Of a stretch of DNA of 64,000 nucleotides, positions 26,696 through 35,338 are shown piece by piece. Source of the DNA: Streptomyces umbrinus (lineage in GTDB: Bacteria; Actinomycetota; Actinomycetes; Streptomycetales; Streptomycetaceae); contig NZ_JAUSZI010000002.1 of NCBI RefSeq assembly GCF_030817415.1, positions 6,510,001 through 6,574,000 on the forward strand. Reading direction: 5' to 3'. Under the pieces are notes generated by a model. That model was not told the DNA's origin. It searched no databases and saw nothing but the letters and a program-made list of their open reading frames with translations. The number at the start of each line of letters is the position of its first letter. Within the stretch, counting starts at the first letter, position 1. The position numbers and the translations under genes are program-made.

Positions 26696-27685
26696 ATGGC
26701 AGGGAAAAACGACCCTTACGGAGTCAATCGCGACATGCGTGGCGATTTCCGCGCGGAGATCCGGGAATTCCTGGGCACGCGACGGGCCAGGGTCACCCCT
26801 GAGCAGGCCGGACTACCGGCTTACGGCGGAGACCGTCGACGGGTCACCGGTCTGCGCCGGGAGGAGGTGGCCCTGCTCGCGGGCATCTCCAGCGAGTACT
26901 ACACCCGGCTGGAGCGCGGCAACGCCACCGGCGTCTCCGAGAGCGTCATCGACGGCATCGCACAGGCGCTGCAGCTGGACGAGGCCGAGCGAATCCACCT
27001 GCTCGACCTGCTGCGCGGCGCCGGCCCGACCCGCCCACCGCGCCGCCGACCGGCCCAGCAGCGCGTCAGGCCCGCGGTACAACGCGTACTCGACTCAATG
27101 ACCGGCACACCCGCGTTCGTGCTGAGCGGACGCCTGGACGTCCTGGCGGCCAACGCCCTGGGGAGGGCGCTGTTCTCCCCGCTCTACGCAGCCCTCGCTG
27201 CCCCCGTCGACTCCGCCGCCCCCGCCGACCCGGCACGGCCACCGAACAACGCCCGGTTCGTCTTCCTCGACCCGCACGCGACCGAGTTCTTCCGCGACTG
27301 GGACGAGGTCGCGAACGACACGGTCGCCATGCTGCGCGCCGAGGCAGGCCGCGACGCCTACGACCGGCGGCTGACGGACCTGATCGGGGAACTGTCCACC
27401 CGCAGCGAGGAGTTCCGCCGCCGCTGGGCCGCACACAACGTCCGCATCCACACCACAGGCGCAAAGCGCCTCCACCACCCGATCGTCGGCGACCTGGACC
27501 TCCCCTTCGAGACCTTCCCCCTCGGCGCAGACCCCACCCAGTTCCTCCTCACCTACACCGCCGAGCCCGCCTCCCGCTCCCAGGAGGCCCTCAACTTGCT
27601 GGCGAGCTGGTCCGCGACGACGAACGACGACATCGCCGGACCGGAGGCGACCGACGCCCCCGAGTCGGCCGAGCCACGCGACTGA
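26696..27685 (+). CDS. XRE-family (MmyB-like) transcriptional regulator
   Basis: A 329-residue regulator. The helix-turn-helix spans about 18-75 (FRAEIREFLGTRR, VTGLRREEVALLAGISSEYYTRLERGNATG), followed by the MmyB-like ligand-binding domain with VQRVLDSMTGTPAFVLSGRLDVLAANALGRALF and LDLPFETFPLG. MmyB-type proteins are related to methylenomycin regulation and bind small lipophilic ligands. ATG 26696 is used; the region before it has weak GGAG. It likely controls the divergent SDR genes. Confidence 0.9.
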   Translation: MAGKNDPYGVNRDMRGDFRAEIREFLGTRRARVTPEQAGLPAYGGDRRRVTGLRREEVALLAGISSEYYTRLERGNATGVSESVIDGIAQALQLDEAERIHLLDLLRGAGPTRPPRRRPAQQRVRPAVQRVLDSMTGTPAFVLSGRLDVLAANALGRALFSPLYAALAAPVDSAAPADPARPPNNARFVFLDPHATEFFRDWDEVANDTVAMLRAEAGRDAYDRRLTDLIGELSTRSEEFRRRWAAHNVRIHTTGAKRLHHPIVGDLDLPFETFPLGADPTQFLLTYTAEPASRSQEALNLLASWSATTNDDIAGPEATDAPESAEPRD

Positions 27686-27770
27686 TGCCCCACGCGCTAC
27701 GCCTCGCACTCTGGGCCTGCCACCAAAAGTGACACCCAACTGGCCCCAAGACGGGGCCGCACAACACATC

Positions 27771-27802
27771 AGGCCCGGCGCTGATTTCTCAGCACCGGGC
27801 CT
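27771..27802. terminator. Bidirectional hairpin between XRE gene and tRNA-Pro
   Basis: AGGCCCGGCGCTGA and TCAGCACCGGGCCT form a 14-bp stem with one mismatch and a TTTC loop. It sits 19 bases downstream of the tRNA on the minus strand and 86 bases after the XRE stop on the plus strand, so it can end both transcripts. A smaller hairpin, GGCCCC-AAGA-CGGGGCC type, lies at 27742-27757. Confidence 0.75.
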
Positions 27803-27820
27803 GACCTGGTGTTAAAGCTG

Positions 27821-27894
27821 TCGGGGTGGCGGGATTTGAACCCACGACCTCTTCGTCCCGAACGAAGCGCGCTGCCAAGCTGCGCTACACCCCG
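27821..27894 (-). tRNA. tRNA-Pro, anticodon CGG
   Basis: Read on the minus strand, CGGGGTG (27894 on) pairs with the CACCCCG 3' side of the acceptor; the D arm contains AGCGCAGCTTGGCAGCG, the anticodon loop TTCGGGA gives CGG for proline, and the T arm is GGGTTCAAATCC. Position 27821 supplies the discriminator A. The 3' CCA is not encoded. The gene is 74 bases. No integrated element flanks it. Confidence 0.97.
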
Positions 27895-27945
27895 ATGTCG
27901 CTTTGGGGAGGCCACTTGCGTGGGCCGTGTCCGTGGCGACGTCGT

Positions 27946-28749
27946 TTACTTTAGCCCACCGGTGGCCGGAGACGAAATCCGGTTTTCGGGGGGTCGGTGG
28001 CGGCGTGGAACGGGGCGGATGTGGTCGAGGGCGACGAGGAGGAGGGCCAGTGCGTAGCAGGCGAGGCCCAGGACGGTGGCGTTGCCGAGGACCTCGACGT
28101 AGCCGTGTTGGGAGACGTCCAGGAAGGAGTACGGGTAGCGGGCCTGGGTGTTGGCAGGCAGCAGCGCGCCCCGGGCGAGGGTGAAGGCCAGGTACGCGGC
28201 GGGCAGCACCAGCCAGGTGGCCGCGGTGTGGAGACGCAGTGGGCCCGGGCGGGTCAGCAGGAACCAGTCCAGTACGGCCATGAGCGGGACCGCCGTGTGC
28301 AGGAGCTGGTTCGTGAGCGCATGCCAGCCCGTGGACGTTTCGATGCCGCCCGTCATTGAGAAACCGCTCGGACCGTTCGCCAGGATCACGTGTTGGACCA
28401 GGCCCGCACCCACCGCGTACAGCATCGTGCCGACGGTGACTGACGGCGGCAGTGGGCGGCGGGCCGTCCATGCCCGCCAGGCCGAGACGGTGAACACCGC
28501 GGCCACCAGGATGCTGCTCAGGATCGTGAAGTGGCTCATGACCCGGGACGGGGTGCCCAGGACCAGCGCGAGGGCTACACCCGCGGTCGCCGTCAGCGCG
28601 ACGAGGAGGCGGAAGGCGGCGACCAGGGGGCGGCGGACGCGGGGGATCACCGCGTCCGCCGGGACGACGGGGACGATGGCGGCGGCGTTGGCAGCCACGC
28701 CCGGGAGGACGGGTATGTCCGGGATGTCTGCCGGCAGGGGGGCGGTCAT
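27946..28749 (-). CDS. Pr6Pr family membrane protein
   Basis: A 267-residue protein with six or seven membrane helices. Motifs VMSHFTILSSILVAAVFTVSAWRAW, LVQHVILA and YPYSFLDVSQHGYVEVLGN are those of the Pr6Pr (FAR-17a/AIG1-like) family found in actinobacteria. Function unknown. The start at ATG 28749 precedes a Val/Pro/Ala-rich cytosolic N-terminus; a later start is possible. Confidence 0.85.
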   Translation of the reverse strand: MTAPLPADIPDIPVLPGVAANAAAIVPVVPADAVIPRVRRPLVAAFRLLVALTATAGVALALVLGTPSRVMSHFTILSSILVAAVFTVSAWRAWTARRPLPPSVTVGTMLYAVGAGLVQHVILANGPSGFSMTGGIETSTGWHALTNQLLHTAVPLMAVLDWFLLTRPGPLRLHTAATWLVLPAAYLAFTLARGALLPANTQARYPYSFLDVSQHGYVEVLGNATVLGLACYALALLLVALDHIRPVPRRHRPPENRISSPATGGLK

Positions 28750-28913
28750 CCCCTCACGTTAAGCGGGTTGGACAAAAGGGGCGAGGTGGGTTGAACCGGT
28801 CGGGCGGTGCCGCTTCGCGCACCCACGCGCCTCACTCACCCCCACGCACTCCACGCGTCAGAGCTTGCCCCGTGACTCCAACGGCCCCGAACCCCCCTCA
28901 GTCCCGCAGCCCC

Positions 28914-29846
28914 TCAACCCCGCCCCACCAACGTGAGCAACGTAGCCTCCGGTGGGCACGCGAACCGGACCGGTGTGTACCTGCTCGTGCCGCAGCCCGC
29001 CGACACGTGCATGTATGCCGTCCGCCCGGACTCCGTCTCCGTATGCGTGGAGAGGCCCTTCACCCGTTCCGTGTCCAGGTCGCAGTTGGTGACGAGGGCG
29101 CCGTAGAAGGGGATGCACAGCTGGCCGCCGTGGGTGTGGCCGGCCAGGATCAGGGGATAGCCGTCCGCCGTGAAGGCGTCCAGCGTGCGCAGGTACGGGG
29201 CGTGCACGATGCCCATCGAGAGGTCGGCCGCGTCGGACGGGCCGCCCGCCACGCGCGCGTAGCGGTCGCGCTTGATGTGCGGGTCGTCGAGCCCGGTCAG
29301 CTCGACCTCGAAGCCGTCGATCTTCAGCGAACCCCGGGCGTTCGTCAGGTTCAGCCAGCCCGCCGCGTCGAAGCCGTCGCGCAGCGCTTCCCATGGGTTG
29401 TGGACCACGCCGACCACGGGCGCGTTGCCGTTCAGCCCGTGCCTGCCCTGGGCTTTCTCGAACAAGTAGCGGGCGGGGTTGCGGAGTGTGGGCCCGTAGT
29501 AGTCGTTCGAGCCGAAGACGTACGCCCCCGGGAACTCCATCAGCGGACCGAGGGCGTCCATCACCTCGGGCACGCCCTCCGGGTCGGACAGGTTGTCCCC
29601 GGTGTTGATGACGAAGTCGGGACGCAGCCCGGCCAGCGACCGCAGCCAGCGCTGCTTCTTGCGCTGGCCGCCCACCATGTGGATGTCGGAGACCTGGAGT
29701 ACGCGCAGCGGTCGCATCCCGGGCGGCAGCACCGGGACCGTCACCCGCCGCAGACGGAAGGAGCGGGCTTCGAAACCCGCCGAGTAGAGCAGACCGGCGG
29801 CGCCAGCCGCCGCGATTCCCAGAGGTACTCCGTATCGCGCGCGCAT
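28914..29846 (-). CDS. Membrane-anchored metallophosphoesterase
   Basis: A 310-residue calcineurin-like phosphoesterase with an N-terminal anchor (YGVPLGIAAAGAAGLLYSAG). Metal ligands are visible in order: SDIHMVGG, NTGDNL, FGSNDYY in place of the usual GNHD, and LAGHTHGGQL. Related proteins cleave phosphodiesters or lipid-linked phosphates at the membrane; the substrate is unknown. It is divergent from yqeY and sits next to the ponA2-wblA block, where it is usually found. Confidence 0.9.
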   Translation of the reverse strand: MRARYGVPLGIAAAGAAGLLYSAGFEARSFRLRRVTVPVLPPGMRPLRVLQVSDIHMVGGQRKKQRWLRSLAGLRPDFVINTGDNLSDPEGVPEVMDALGPLMEFPGAYVFGSNDYYGPTLRNPARYLFEKAQGRHGLNGNAPVVGVVHNPWEALRDGFDAAGWLNLTNARGSLKIDGFEVELTGLDDPHIKRDRYARVAGGPSDAADLSMGIVHAPYLRTLDAFTADGYPLILAGHTHGGQLCIPFYGALVTNCDLDTERVKGLSTHTETESGRTAYMHVSAGCGTSRYTPVRFACPPEATLLTLVGRG

Positions 29847-29977
29847 AAGCCCATCGTGTCAGACCCCACACACTCTTAAGACCATCGGAGGACCATCGAA
29901 GGGGCGTCGGAGGGTCGTCGGAGGGGGCGCCCGAAATCCATGGGCACCCGCCGCACCACACCTGCGACAATCACCCC

Positions 29978-30442
29978 ATGACCACGCTCAAGTCGAAGCT
30001 GCAGGCAGACCTCAACGCCGCCATCAAGGAGCGCGACGAGCTCCGCTCCTCGACGCTCCGGCTGACCCTCGCCGCCATCCAGAAGGAAGAGGTCGCGGGT
30101 ACGTCGAAGCGCGAGCTCTCCGACGACGAGGTGCAGAAGGTGATCGCCAAGGAGGCGAAGAAGCGCCGCGAGGCGGCCGAGGCCTTCGCGCAGGGCGGCC
30201 GCGCCGAGTCCGCCGAGCGCGAGAAGGCGGAGGGCGTGGTCCTCGCCGAGTACCTGCCCAAGCAGCTCTCGGACGACGAGCTCCAGCAGATCGTCGCGCA
30301 GGCGGTCGAGGAGGCGAAGGCCGCCGGTGCCGAGGGCCCGCGCGCCATGGGCCAGGTCATGAAGATCGTGAACCCGAAGGTGGCCGGTCTGGCCGAGGGC
30401 GGCCGCGTCGCCGGGGTCGTCAAGAAGCTGCTCGCGGGCTGA
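29978..30442 (+). CDS. GatB/YqeY domain-containing protein
   Basis: A 154-residue helical protein homologous to the C-terminal YqeY domain of the GatB amidotransferase subunit: LKSKLQADLNAAIKERDELRSSTLRLTLAAIQ, EVQKVIAKEAKKRREAAEAF, and GRVAGVVKKLLAG at the end. Possible tRNA-related role by homology; the cellular function is unproven. ATG 29978. It is convergent with the PBP gene across a satellite repeat and a large hairpin. Confidence 0.92.
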   Translation: MTTLKSKLQADLNAAIKERDELRSSTLRLTLAAIQKEEVAGTSKRELSDDEVQKVIAKEAKKRREAAEAFAQGGRAESAEREKAEGVVLAEYLPKQLSDDELQQIVAQAVEEAKAAGAEGPRAMGQVMKIVNPKVAGLAEGGRVAGVVKKLLAG

Positions 30443-30489
30443 GCAACTGCTCACGGGCTGAGTCCGGGCCGCCGAGACGGCCGATCATC

Positions 30490-30608
30490 GCCGCACGCCG
30501 CACGCCGCACGCCGCACGCCGCACGCCGCACGCCGCACGCCGCACGCCGCACGCCGCACGCCGCACGCCGCACGGCATACGGCATACGGCATACGGCATA
30601 CGGCATAC
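30490..30608. repeat. 17-copy 7-bp satellite: (GCCGCAC)12 then (GGCATAC)5
   Basis: Twelve perfect copies of GCCGCAC (30490-30573) are followed without a break by five perfect copies of GGCATAC (30574-30608). The two units differ at three positions, suggesting two rounds of slippage expansion. The array lies between the convergent yqeY and PBP genes and runs into the left arm of the inverted repeat at 30606. Confidence 0.95.
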
Positions 30609-30654
30609 GCCGATGGGGGCGCCCCTTGTCACAAGGGGCGCCCCCATCGGCGTA
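30606..30654. terminator. Perfect 24-bp inverted repeat with a one-base loop
   Basis: Bases 30606-30629 (TACGCCGATGGGGGCGCCCC then TTGT) are exactly complementary to 30631-30654, leaving only C30630 unpaired. It lies between the stops of yqeY (plus) and the PBP gene (minus) and is the obvious bidirectional terminator. In DNA it could extrude as a cruciform. The left arm's last bases are shared with the satellite. Confidence 0.9.
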
Positions 30655-30707
30655 CAACCACTGACTACGGAACCCCGGGCCCATCGAACCCCGGGCCCGC
30701 CCCGGTC

Positions 30708-32981
30708 CTACGGGAAGTTCCCGCCATTTCCGTTCCCGCCGCCGTTGTCGTTCCCGTTGATCGTCCACTCCTCGGGGATCGAGATGGTCGGATTGGGGAA
30801 CTGCGGGTTGCCGTTGCCGCCGTTGTTGCCGTCACCGTTCCCCCCGTTGTCCCCGTTGTTGCCGTCCTCGTCACCGTTGTCGTCCTCGTCGCCGCGGCCG
30901 TCTTCCTTGCCGGTGTCGCCGCGCGGGATGTTGACGAGGTTGAACTGGGGCGCTTCCTTGCCCTCCAGGGCGCCGGCCATCATGTCGCGCCAGATCGGTC
31001 CGGGGACCTTGCCACCGAAGACCTTCTCGTACGGGACACCGCCGATGGTGATGTTGGTCATCCGACGCTTGTGGGCCGGGTCGCCGACCCAGACCGCGCC
31101 GGCCATGTTCGGCGTGTAGCCCACGAACCAGGCCGCGTAGCGCTCGTCCGTCGTACCGGTCTTGCCCGCGCTCGCCCGGCTGTCGAGGCCCGCCTCCGAA
31201 CCCGTACCGTCCTCGACCACGCCCTTGAGGAGCGTGTTGATCGTGTCGGCGGTGTTCTCGGACATCGCGCGTGAGCACGTCGACTTCGGCACCGGCAGGG
31301 ACTTCTTCTGGCCGCCGACGGTCTGGCGGATCGACTCGATGGCGATCGGCGAGCAGTACGTGCCCCGCGTGGCGAAGGTCGCGTACGCGCTCGCCATCGT
31401 CAGCGGGGACATCTCCTGCGTGCCCAGGGCGATCGACGGGGCCTGGTTCATCTTCTTGCCGTCGGCGCGCTCGACGCCCATCTTGCCCGCCATGTCGGTC
31501 ACCGGGCAGATGCCGATGTCGCTGATCAGCTGAACGTAGTACGTGTTGACCGACTTCGCGGTCGCGTCCTGCATGTCGTACGGGCCGACCTCGGTCTCGT
31601 TCTCGTTGGCGACCGGGATGCCCTTTTCGTTCCAGCTCTTGCCGTCACAGGCCGAGACCGGGCTCGGGTAGTCCATCTCGTACGGCGACGAGTACACCTG
31701 GTTCGCCGGCTTGCCGCCCTCGATGGCCGCCGCGGCCACGATCGGCTTGAACGTCGAACCGGGCTGGTAGCCGGCTCCGCCGCCCATGTTGCTGTTCACG
31801 GACAGGTTCATCTGCGTCTGGTTCTTGCCGAAGCCGTACGGACGCGACTGGCCCATCGCGAGGATCTTGCCGGTGCCGGGCTCGACGATGGTGGCGGCGG
31901 TCGCCACGTCGTCGCTCTTGTAGACGTGGTCCTTGATCGAGGCCTGCGCCGACTCCTGCGACTGCGGGTCGAGCGTCGTCCTGATCGTTAGGCCGCCCTG
32001 GTTCCAGATCTTGGCCCGGGCCTTCTGCGTCTTGCCGAAGACCGGGTCGTTCAGGAAGACCTCGCGGACGTAGTCACAGAAGAAGCCGGCGCCCTTGACC
32101 GCCGTGATGCAGCCGTTCTTGGGCCTGCTGACCTTCAGGCCGAGCGGCTTCTTCTTGGCCTTGTCGGCCTCCGCCTGGGAGACGTCGTGGACGTCGGCCA
32201 TCCGCTGCAGCACGGTGTTGCGCCGCTTGACGGCCTCCTCCTCGTCGTTGACCGGGTCGTACCGGCTCGGCGACTGGACGATGCCGGCGAGCAGCGCGGC
32301 CTCCTCCAGCTTCAGGTCCTTGGCGGACTTGGAGAAGTAGCGCTGGGCCGCGGCCTCGACGCCGTACGCCTGCTGACCGAAGAACGTGATGTTCAGGTAG
32401 TTCTCGAGGATCTTCTTCTTGCCGAGCTCCTCCTCGACCTGGATCGCGAACTTCAGCTCGCGGACCTTCCGGCCGAGGGTCTGCTGGGTGGCCTGGGCGA
32501 CCAGATCCGCGTCGTTGCCGGCCTCCTCCACGAAGACGTTCTTCACGTACTGCTGCGTGAGCGTGGAGGCGCCCTCCGAGACGCCGCCGCTCTGCGCGTT
32601 CTTGTTGAGGGCCCGCAGGACGCCCTTGAGGTCGACCGCGCCGTGCCCGTAGAACCGCGCGTCCTCGATCGCGACGATCGCCTTCTGCATGTACGGCGAG
32701 ATGTCCTTGAGGTCGACCACCGTGCGGTCACGGGAGTAGACCGTGGCGATCTGGCCGCCCTTGCTGTCCAGGATCGTCGTGCGCTGGCTCAGCGGTGGCC
32801 GCTTCAGGTTGGTGGGGATCTCGTCGAACCCCTCGACCGAACCCTTGGCCGCGAGACCGAGCGCGCCGAACGCCGGCACGGCGATTCCGGCCATGACGGC
32901 TCCCGCGAGCACACTGACACCGAGGAACTTGGCGGCCTGTTGCGTTGGCGACAGACCACCGCCCGAGCGCTTCTTTGGCAT
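30708..32981 (-). CDS. Class A penicillin-binding protein (PonA2 type)
   Basis: A 757-residue bifunctional murein synthase. N-terminal membrane anchor at about 18-42; glycosyltransferase domain with catalytic E106 in EDARFYGHGAVD and TLTQQYVKNVF; transpeptidase domain with S409-TFK, S477-V-N and K607-TGT. The C-terminal 70 residues are an Asp/Asn/Gly-rich low-complexity tail outside the membrane. It polymerises and cross-links peptidoglycan. Head-to-head with wblA as in mycobacterial ponA2-whiB4. No PASTA domain is visible, unlike mycobacterial PonA2. Confidence 0.95.
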   Translation of the reverse strand: MPKKRSGGGLSPTQQAAKFLGVSVLAGAVMAGIAVPAFGALGLAAKGSVEGFDEIPTNLKRPPLSQRTTILDSKGGQIATVYSRDRTVVDLKDISPYMQKAIVAIEDARFYGHGAVDLKGVLRALNKNAQSGGVSEGASTLTQQYVKNVFVEEAGNDADLVAQATQQTLGRKVRELKFAIQVEEELGKKKILENYLNITFFGQQAYGVEAAAQRYFSKSAKDLKLEEAALLAGIVQSPSRYDPVNDEEEAVKRRNTVLQRMADVHDVSQAEADKAKKKPLGLKVSRPKNGCITAVKGAGFFCDYVREVFLNDPVFGKTQKARAKIWNQGGLTIRTTLDPQSQESAQASIKDHVYKSDDVATAATIVEPGTGKILAMGQSRPYGFGKNQTQMNLSVNSNMGGGAGYQPGSTFKPIVAAAAIEGGKPANQVYSSPYEMDYPSPVSACDGKSWNEKGIPVANENETEVGPYDMQDATAKSVNTYYVQLISDIGICPVTDMAGKMGVERADGKKMNQAPSIALGTQEMSPLTMASAYATFATRGTYCSPIAIESIRQTVGGQKKSLPVPKSTCSRAMSENTADTINTLLKGVVEDGTGSEAGLDSRASAGKTGTTDERYAAWFVGYTPNMAGAVWVGDPAHKRRMTNITIGGVPYEKVFGGKVPGPIWRDMMAGALEGKEAPQFNLVNIPRGDTGKEDGRGDEDDNGDEDGNNGDNGGNGDGNNGGNGNPQFPNPTISIPEEWTINGNDNGGGNGNGGNFP

Positions 32982-33389
32982 GAGGGCAGCCTACGTTCTC
33001 ATTCGCCGGACACACGTATAGGCCTTGGCCTAAGCTGCTCTCAACTGTCACAGCAGTAGGGCTACGTATCAATACGTCCGGCGACCCCGAATCGTTTCGG
33101 TCGGCACTCAACTTTTTTGTTGAGCACGTGCCCGAATCCGCCTCATGTGTCAGTTGGTGTCCGATGTGACGCAACTCAACTGCCCCGGTTTGCCGGGAAA
33201 GTCACGCATGTCGCCGGGTCACTCCGTTGGGTGATCTGTCGCGTACCCATAGTCCATTCGGGCCATTCAAGATTGGGCCCGAAGGGGCTGGTTGACTGTG
33301 CCCACCTTCCGTAACGTCCTCAACTGGCGGCGGTGAATATGCCGCTGCCGCCGTGGGGGAGCCTCGATTCGGGAGAGGACGGCGCCGGT
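32982..33389. promoter_or_regulatory. Long divergent ponA2-wblA regulatory region with repeated CTCAACT
   Basis: 408 bases separate the PBP start from the wblA start. CTCAACT occurs four times in the plus orientation, at 33040-33046, 33107-33113, 33175-33181 and 33319-33325; the first three are spaced 67 and 68 bases. The second is half of a palindrome, CTCAAC-T6-GTTGAG (33107-33124). No gene is supported here. wblA is a developmental switch, so a long, multi-operator leader is plausible. The repeats are seen; their role is inferred. Confidence 0.55.
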
Positions 33390-33728
33390 ATGGGCTGGGT
33401 AACCGACTGGAGTGCGCAGGCGGCCTGCCGCACTACCGATCCGGATGAACTGTTCGTTCAAGGAGCAGCGCAGAACAGGGCCAAGGCAGTGTGCACCGGG
33501 TGTCCGGTGCGCACGGAGTGCCTGGCCGACGCGCTGGACAACCGCGTCGAGTTCGGCGTGTGGGGAGGAATGACGGAGCGGGAGCGCCGCGCACTGCTGC
33601 GCAGGCGGCCCACCGTCACCTCTTGGCGCAGGCTGCTCGAAACCGCGCGTACCGAGTACGAGCGAGGGGCGGGCATTCTGCCTCTCGACGAGGAAGAGGT
33701 GTACGAGAACTACGCGGCGGTGGGCTGA
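33390..33728 (+). CDS. wblA: WblA, WhiB-like iron-sulfur developmental regulator
   Basis: A 112-residue WhiB-like protein when started at ATG 33390 behind GGGAGAGGA; a GTG at 33333 would add 19 residues. The four cluster-binding cysteines are C13, C35, C38 and C44 (AACRTT, CTGCPVRTEC), followed by the WhiB motif GVWGG at 56-60 and a basic stretch RERRALLRRRP. WblA binds a 4Fe-4S cluster and in Streptomyces represses antibiotic genes and is needed for aerial development. The sequence shows the family; the developmental role is known from S. coelicolor. Confidence 0.96.
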   Translation: MGWVTDWSAQAACRTTDPDELFVQGAAQNRAKAVCTGCPVRTECLADALDNRVEFGVWGGMTERERRALLRRRPTVTSWRRLLETARTEYERGAGILPLDEEEVYENYAAVG

Positions 33729-33747
33729 CCGCCTCTCCGCACGCAAC

Positions 33748-33766
33748 CGGGGTCCCATCGGCCCCG
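33748..33766. terminator. Small hairpin downstream of wblA
   Basis: CGGGG-TCCCATCGG-CCCCG, 20 bases after the wblA stop. It is preceded by ACGCAACCGGGG, which recurs before the next hairpin at 33836, so the element is duplicated. Confidence 0.45.
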
Positions 33767-33835
33767 TATGCGTCAGGGGGCCACGTGACGTACACGCGAC
33801 CCCGCACGGCGTCGTATACGGCGTCCGCACGCAAC

Positions 33836-33854
33836 CGGGGCCACTGTGGCCCCG
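33836..33854. terminator. Hairpin between wblA and the ArsA gene
   Basis: CGGGGCCA-CTG-TGGCCCCG forms an 8-bp stem with a three-base loop. It is six bases beyond the ArsA-like stop on the minus strand and can end both convergent transcripts. Confidence 0.6.
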
Positions 33855-33859
33855 AGAGG

Positions 33860-35338
33860 CTACGCAGCTCCGGCCGGCGAGGTACCGGCCGCGAGCCGCT
33901 CCCCGATGTTCCGCAGCCCTGCGAGGTCGTGCACATCGCCGGGCAGCGCGGCCACTTCGGCCACCGCCACTTCGGGGTGGCGTGCGGCGAAGCGGTCACG
34001 TGTGCGCTGCTCGCGGGAGAGCAGCTGCATGCGCTCGGCGTGCAGCCTCAACAGGCCTGCCGTGAGTTGTTCGACGGTGCGGTCGTCCGTGGGGTCGTCC
34101 GTCCCGGCTCCTTCGGCGGTGGTCCGGTCCGCGGCGGGGGAGCCTGCGTCGGGCGCGGGAGCCTCGGGAACGGTGGTCTGGGTAGCGGGTGATTCTGAAC
34201 TGCCGTACGTGTCGGGAGAGTTACGAAGTCCAGCTTTCCCGCCCGACTGATCCACAATGCGGGCCTCGTCAAGATTTTCCGCGGCGGCCGGATCGGCACC
34301 GGGTTCGGCCGGACCGGCGGCGAGGTGTTCGACAGGGCCGGCGGCGAGGTCGAGGGTCTCCGCGGCGGCCAGCGCCCGCTCCGCCGACAACTGGGCCGCG
34401 CCGCTGCCGTGGACGCGGTTCAGCACGAGCCCCGCGAGCGGCATGTCCTCTGCGGCCAGCCGCTCCACGAAGTACGCCGCCTCGCGCAGCGCGTCCCGCT
34501 CCGGGGCCGCGACGACCAGGAACGCCGTCCCGGGCGCCTGGAGCAGCTTGTACGTGGCGTCCGCGCGGGTGCGGAAACCGCCGAAGGTGGTGTCCATGGC
34601 GGCCACGAACGTCTGGACGTCCTTGAGCAGCTGGCCGCCCAGCAGCTTGCCGAGGGTGCCGGTCATCATCGACATCCCGACGTTCAGGAACTTCATCCCG
34701 GCGCGGCCGCCCAGCTTGGCCGGAGCCGTCAGCAGCCGGATCAACTTGCCGTCCAGGAACGACCCGAGCCGCTTCGGCGCGTCCAGGAAGTCGAGCGCCG
34801 AGCGCGAGGGCGGGGTGTCGACGATGATGAGGTCCCACTCCTCGCGGGCCCGCAACTGGCCCAGCTTCTCCATCGCCATGTACTCCTGCGTGCCCGCGAA
34901 GCCCGCCGAAAGCGACTGGTAGAAGGGGTTGTTGAGGATCGCGGTCGCCCGCTCGGGGTCCGCGTGCGCCTCGACGATCTCGTCGAAGGTGCGCTTCATG
35001 TCGAGCATCATCGCGTGCAGTTCGCCGTCCGCGGAGTCGTCGACGCCCTTCACCCGGCGCGGGGTGTTGTCCAGCGCGTCGATGCCCATCGACTGGGCGA
35101 GCCTGCGTGCCGGGTCGATGGTGAGGACGACCACCTTGCGGCCGCGCTCGGCGGCGCGCAGCCCGAGGGCCGCCGCCGTGGTGGTCTTGCCGACGCCGCC
35201 CGAGCCGCAGCAGACCACGATGCGGGTCTTCGGGTCGTCGATCAGCGGATCGACGTCCAGGACGGCGGCTGCGTCTATGCCGCGGGCGGGGTCGTGCGAG
35301 TGGGTCGTGTCGTGTGCGCGGGCCGGGTCCTGGCTCAT
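33860..35338 (-). CDS. ArsA/GET3-like ATPase (second of pair)
   Basis: A 492-residue ATPase of the anion-transporting/GET3 superfamily. The P-loop reads GSGGVGKTT near residue 46: the signature Lys of the deviant Walker A motif (GKGG) is replaced by Ser. Switch regions TIDPARRLAQSMG and IIVDTPPSRSALDFL follow, then a hydrophobic Met/Leu/Gly-rich segment (FLNVGMSMMTGTLGKLLGG) and a long disordered Pro/Ala/Glu insert (about 340-430) before a C-terminal helix. It overlaps the partner ATPase by four bases, so the two likely form a heterodimer, as reported for the mycobacterial BagA/BagB pair. Confidence 0.9.
   Translation of the reverse strand: MSQDPARAHDTTHSHDPARGIDAAAVLDVDPLIDDPKTRIVVCCGSGGVGKTTTAAALGLRAAERGRKVVVLTIDPARRLAQSMGIDALDNTPRRVKGVDDSADGELHAMMLDMKRTFDEIVEAHADPERATAILNNPFYQSLSAGFAGTQEYMAMEKLGQLRAREEWDLIIVDTPPSRSALDFLDAPKRLGSFLDGKLIRLLTAPAKLGGRAGMKFLNVGMSMMTGTLGKLLGGQLLKDVQTFVAAMDTTFGGFRTRADATYKLLQAPGTAFLVVAAPERDALREAAYFVERLAAEDMPLAGLVLNRVHGSGAAQLSAERALAAAETLDLAAGPVEHLAAGPAEPGADPAAAENLDEARIVDQSGGKAGLRNSPDTYGSSESPATQTTVPEAPAPDAGSPAADRTTAEGAGTDDPTDDRTVEQLTAGLLRLHAERMQLLSREQRTRDRFAARHPEVAVAEVAALPGDVHDLAGLRNIGERLAAGTSPAGAA

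Noticed and set aside
27821..27894. tRNA-Pro as an integration site of a mobile element
   Set aside because: No integrase or duplicated tRNA 3' end was found nearby.
30490..30608. A CRISPR-like or coding repeat from the 7-bp satellite
   Set aside because: Units are too short and lie in a convergent gap without coding features.
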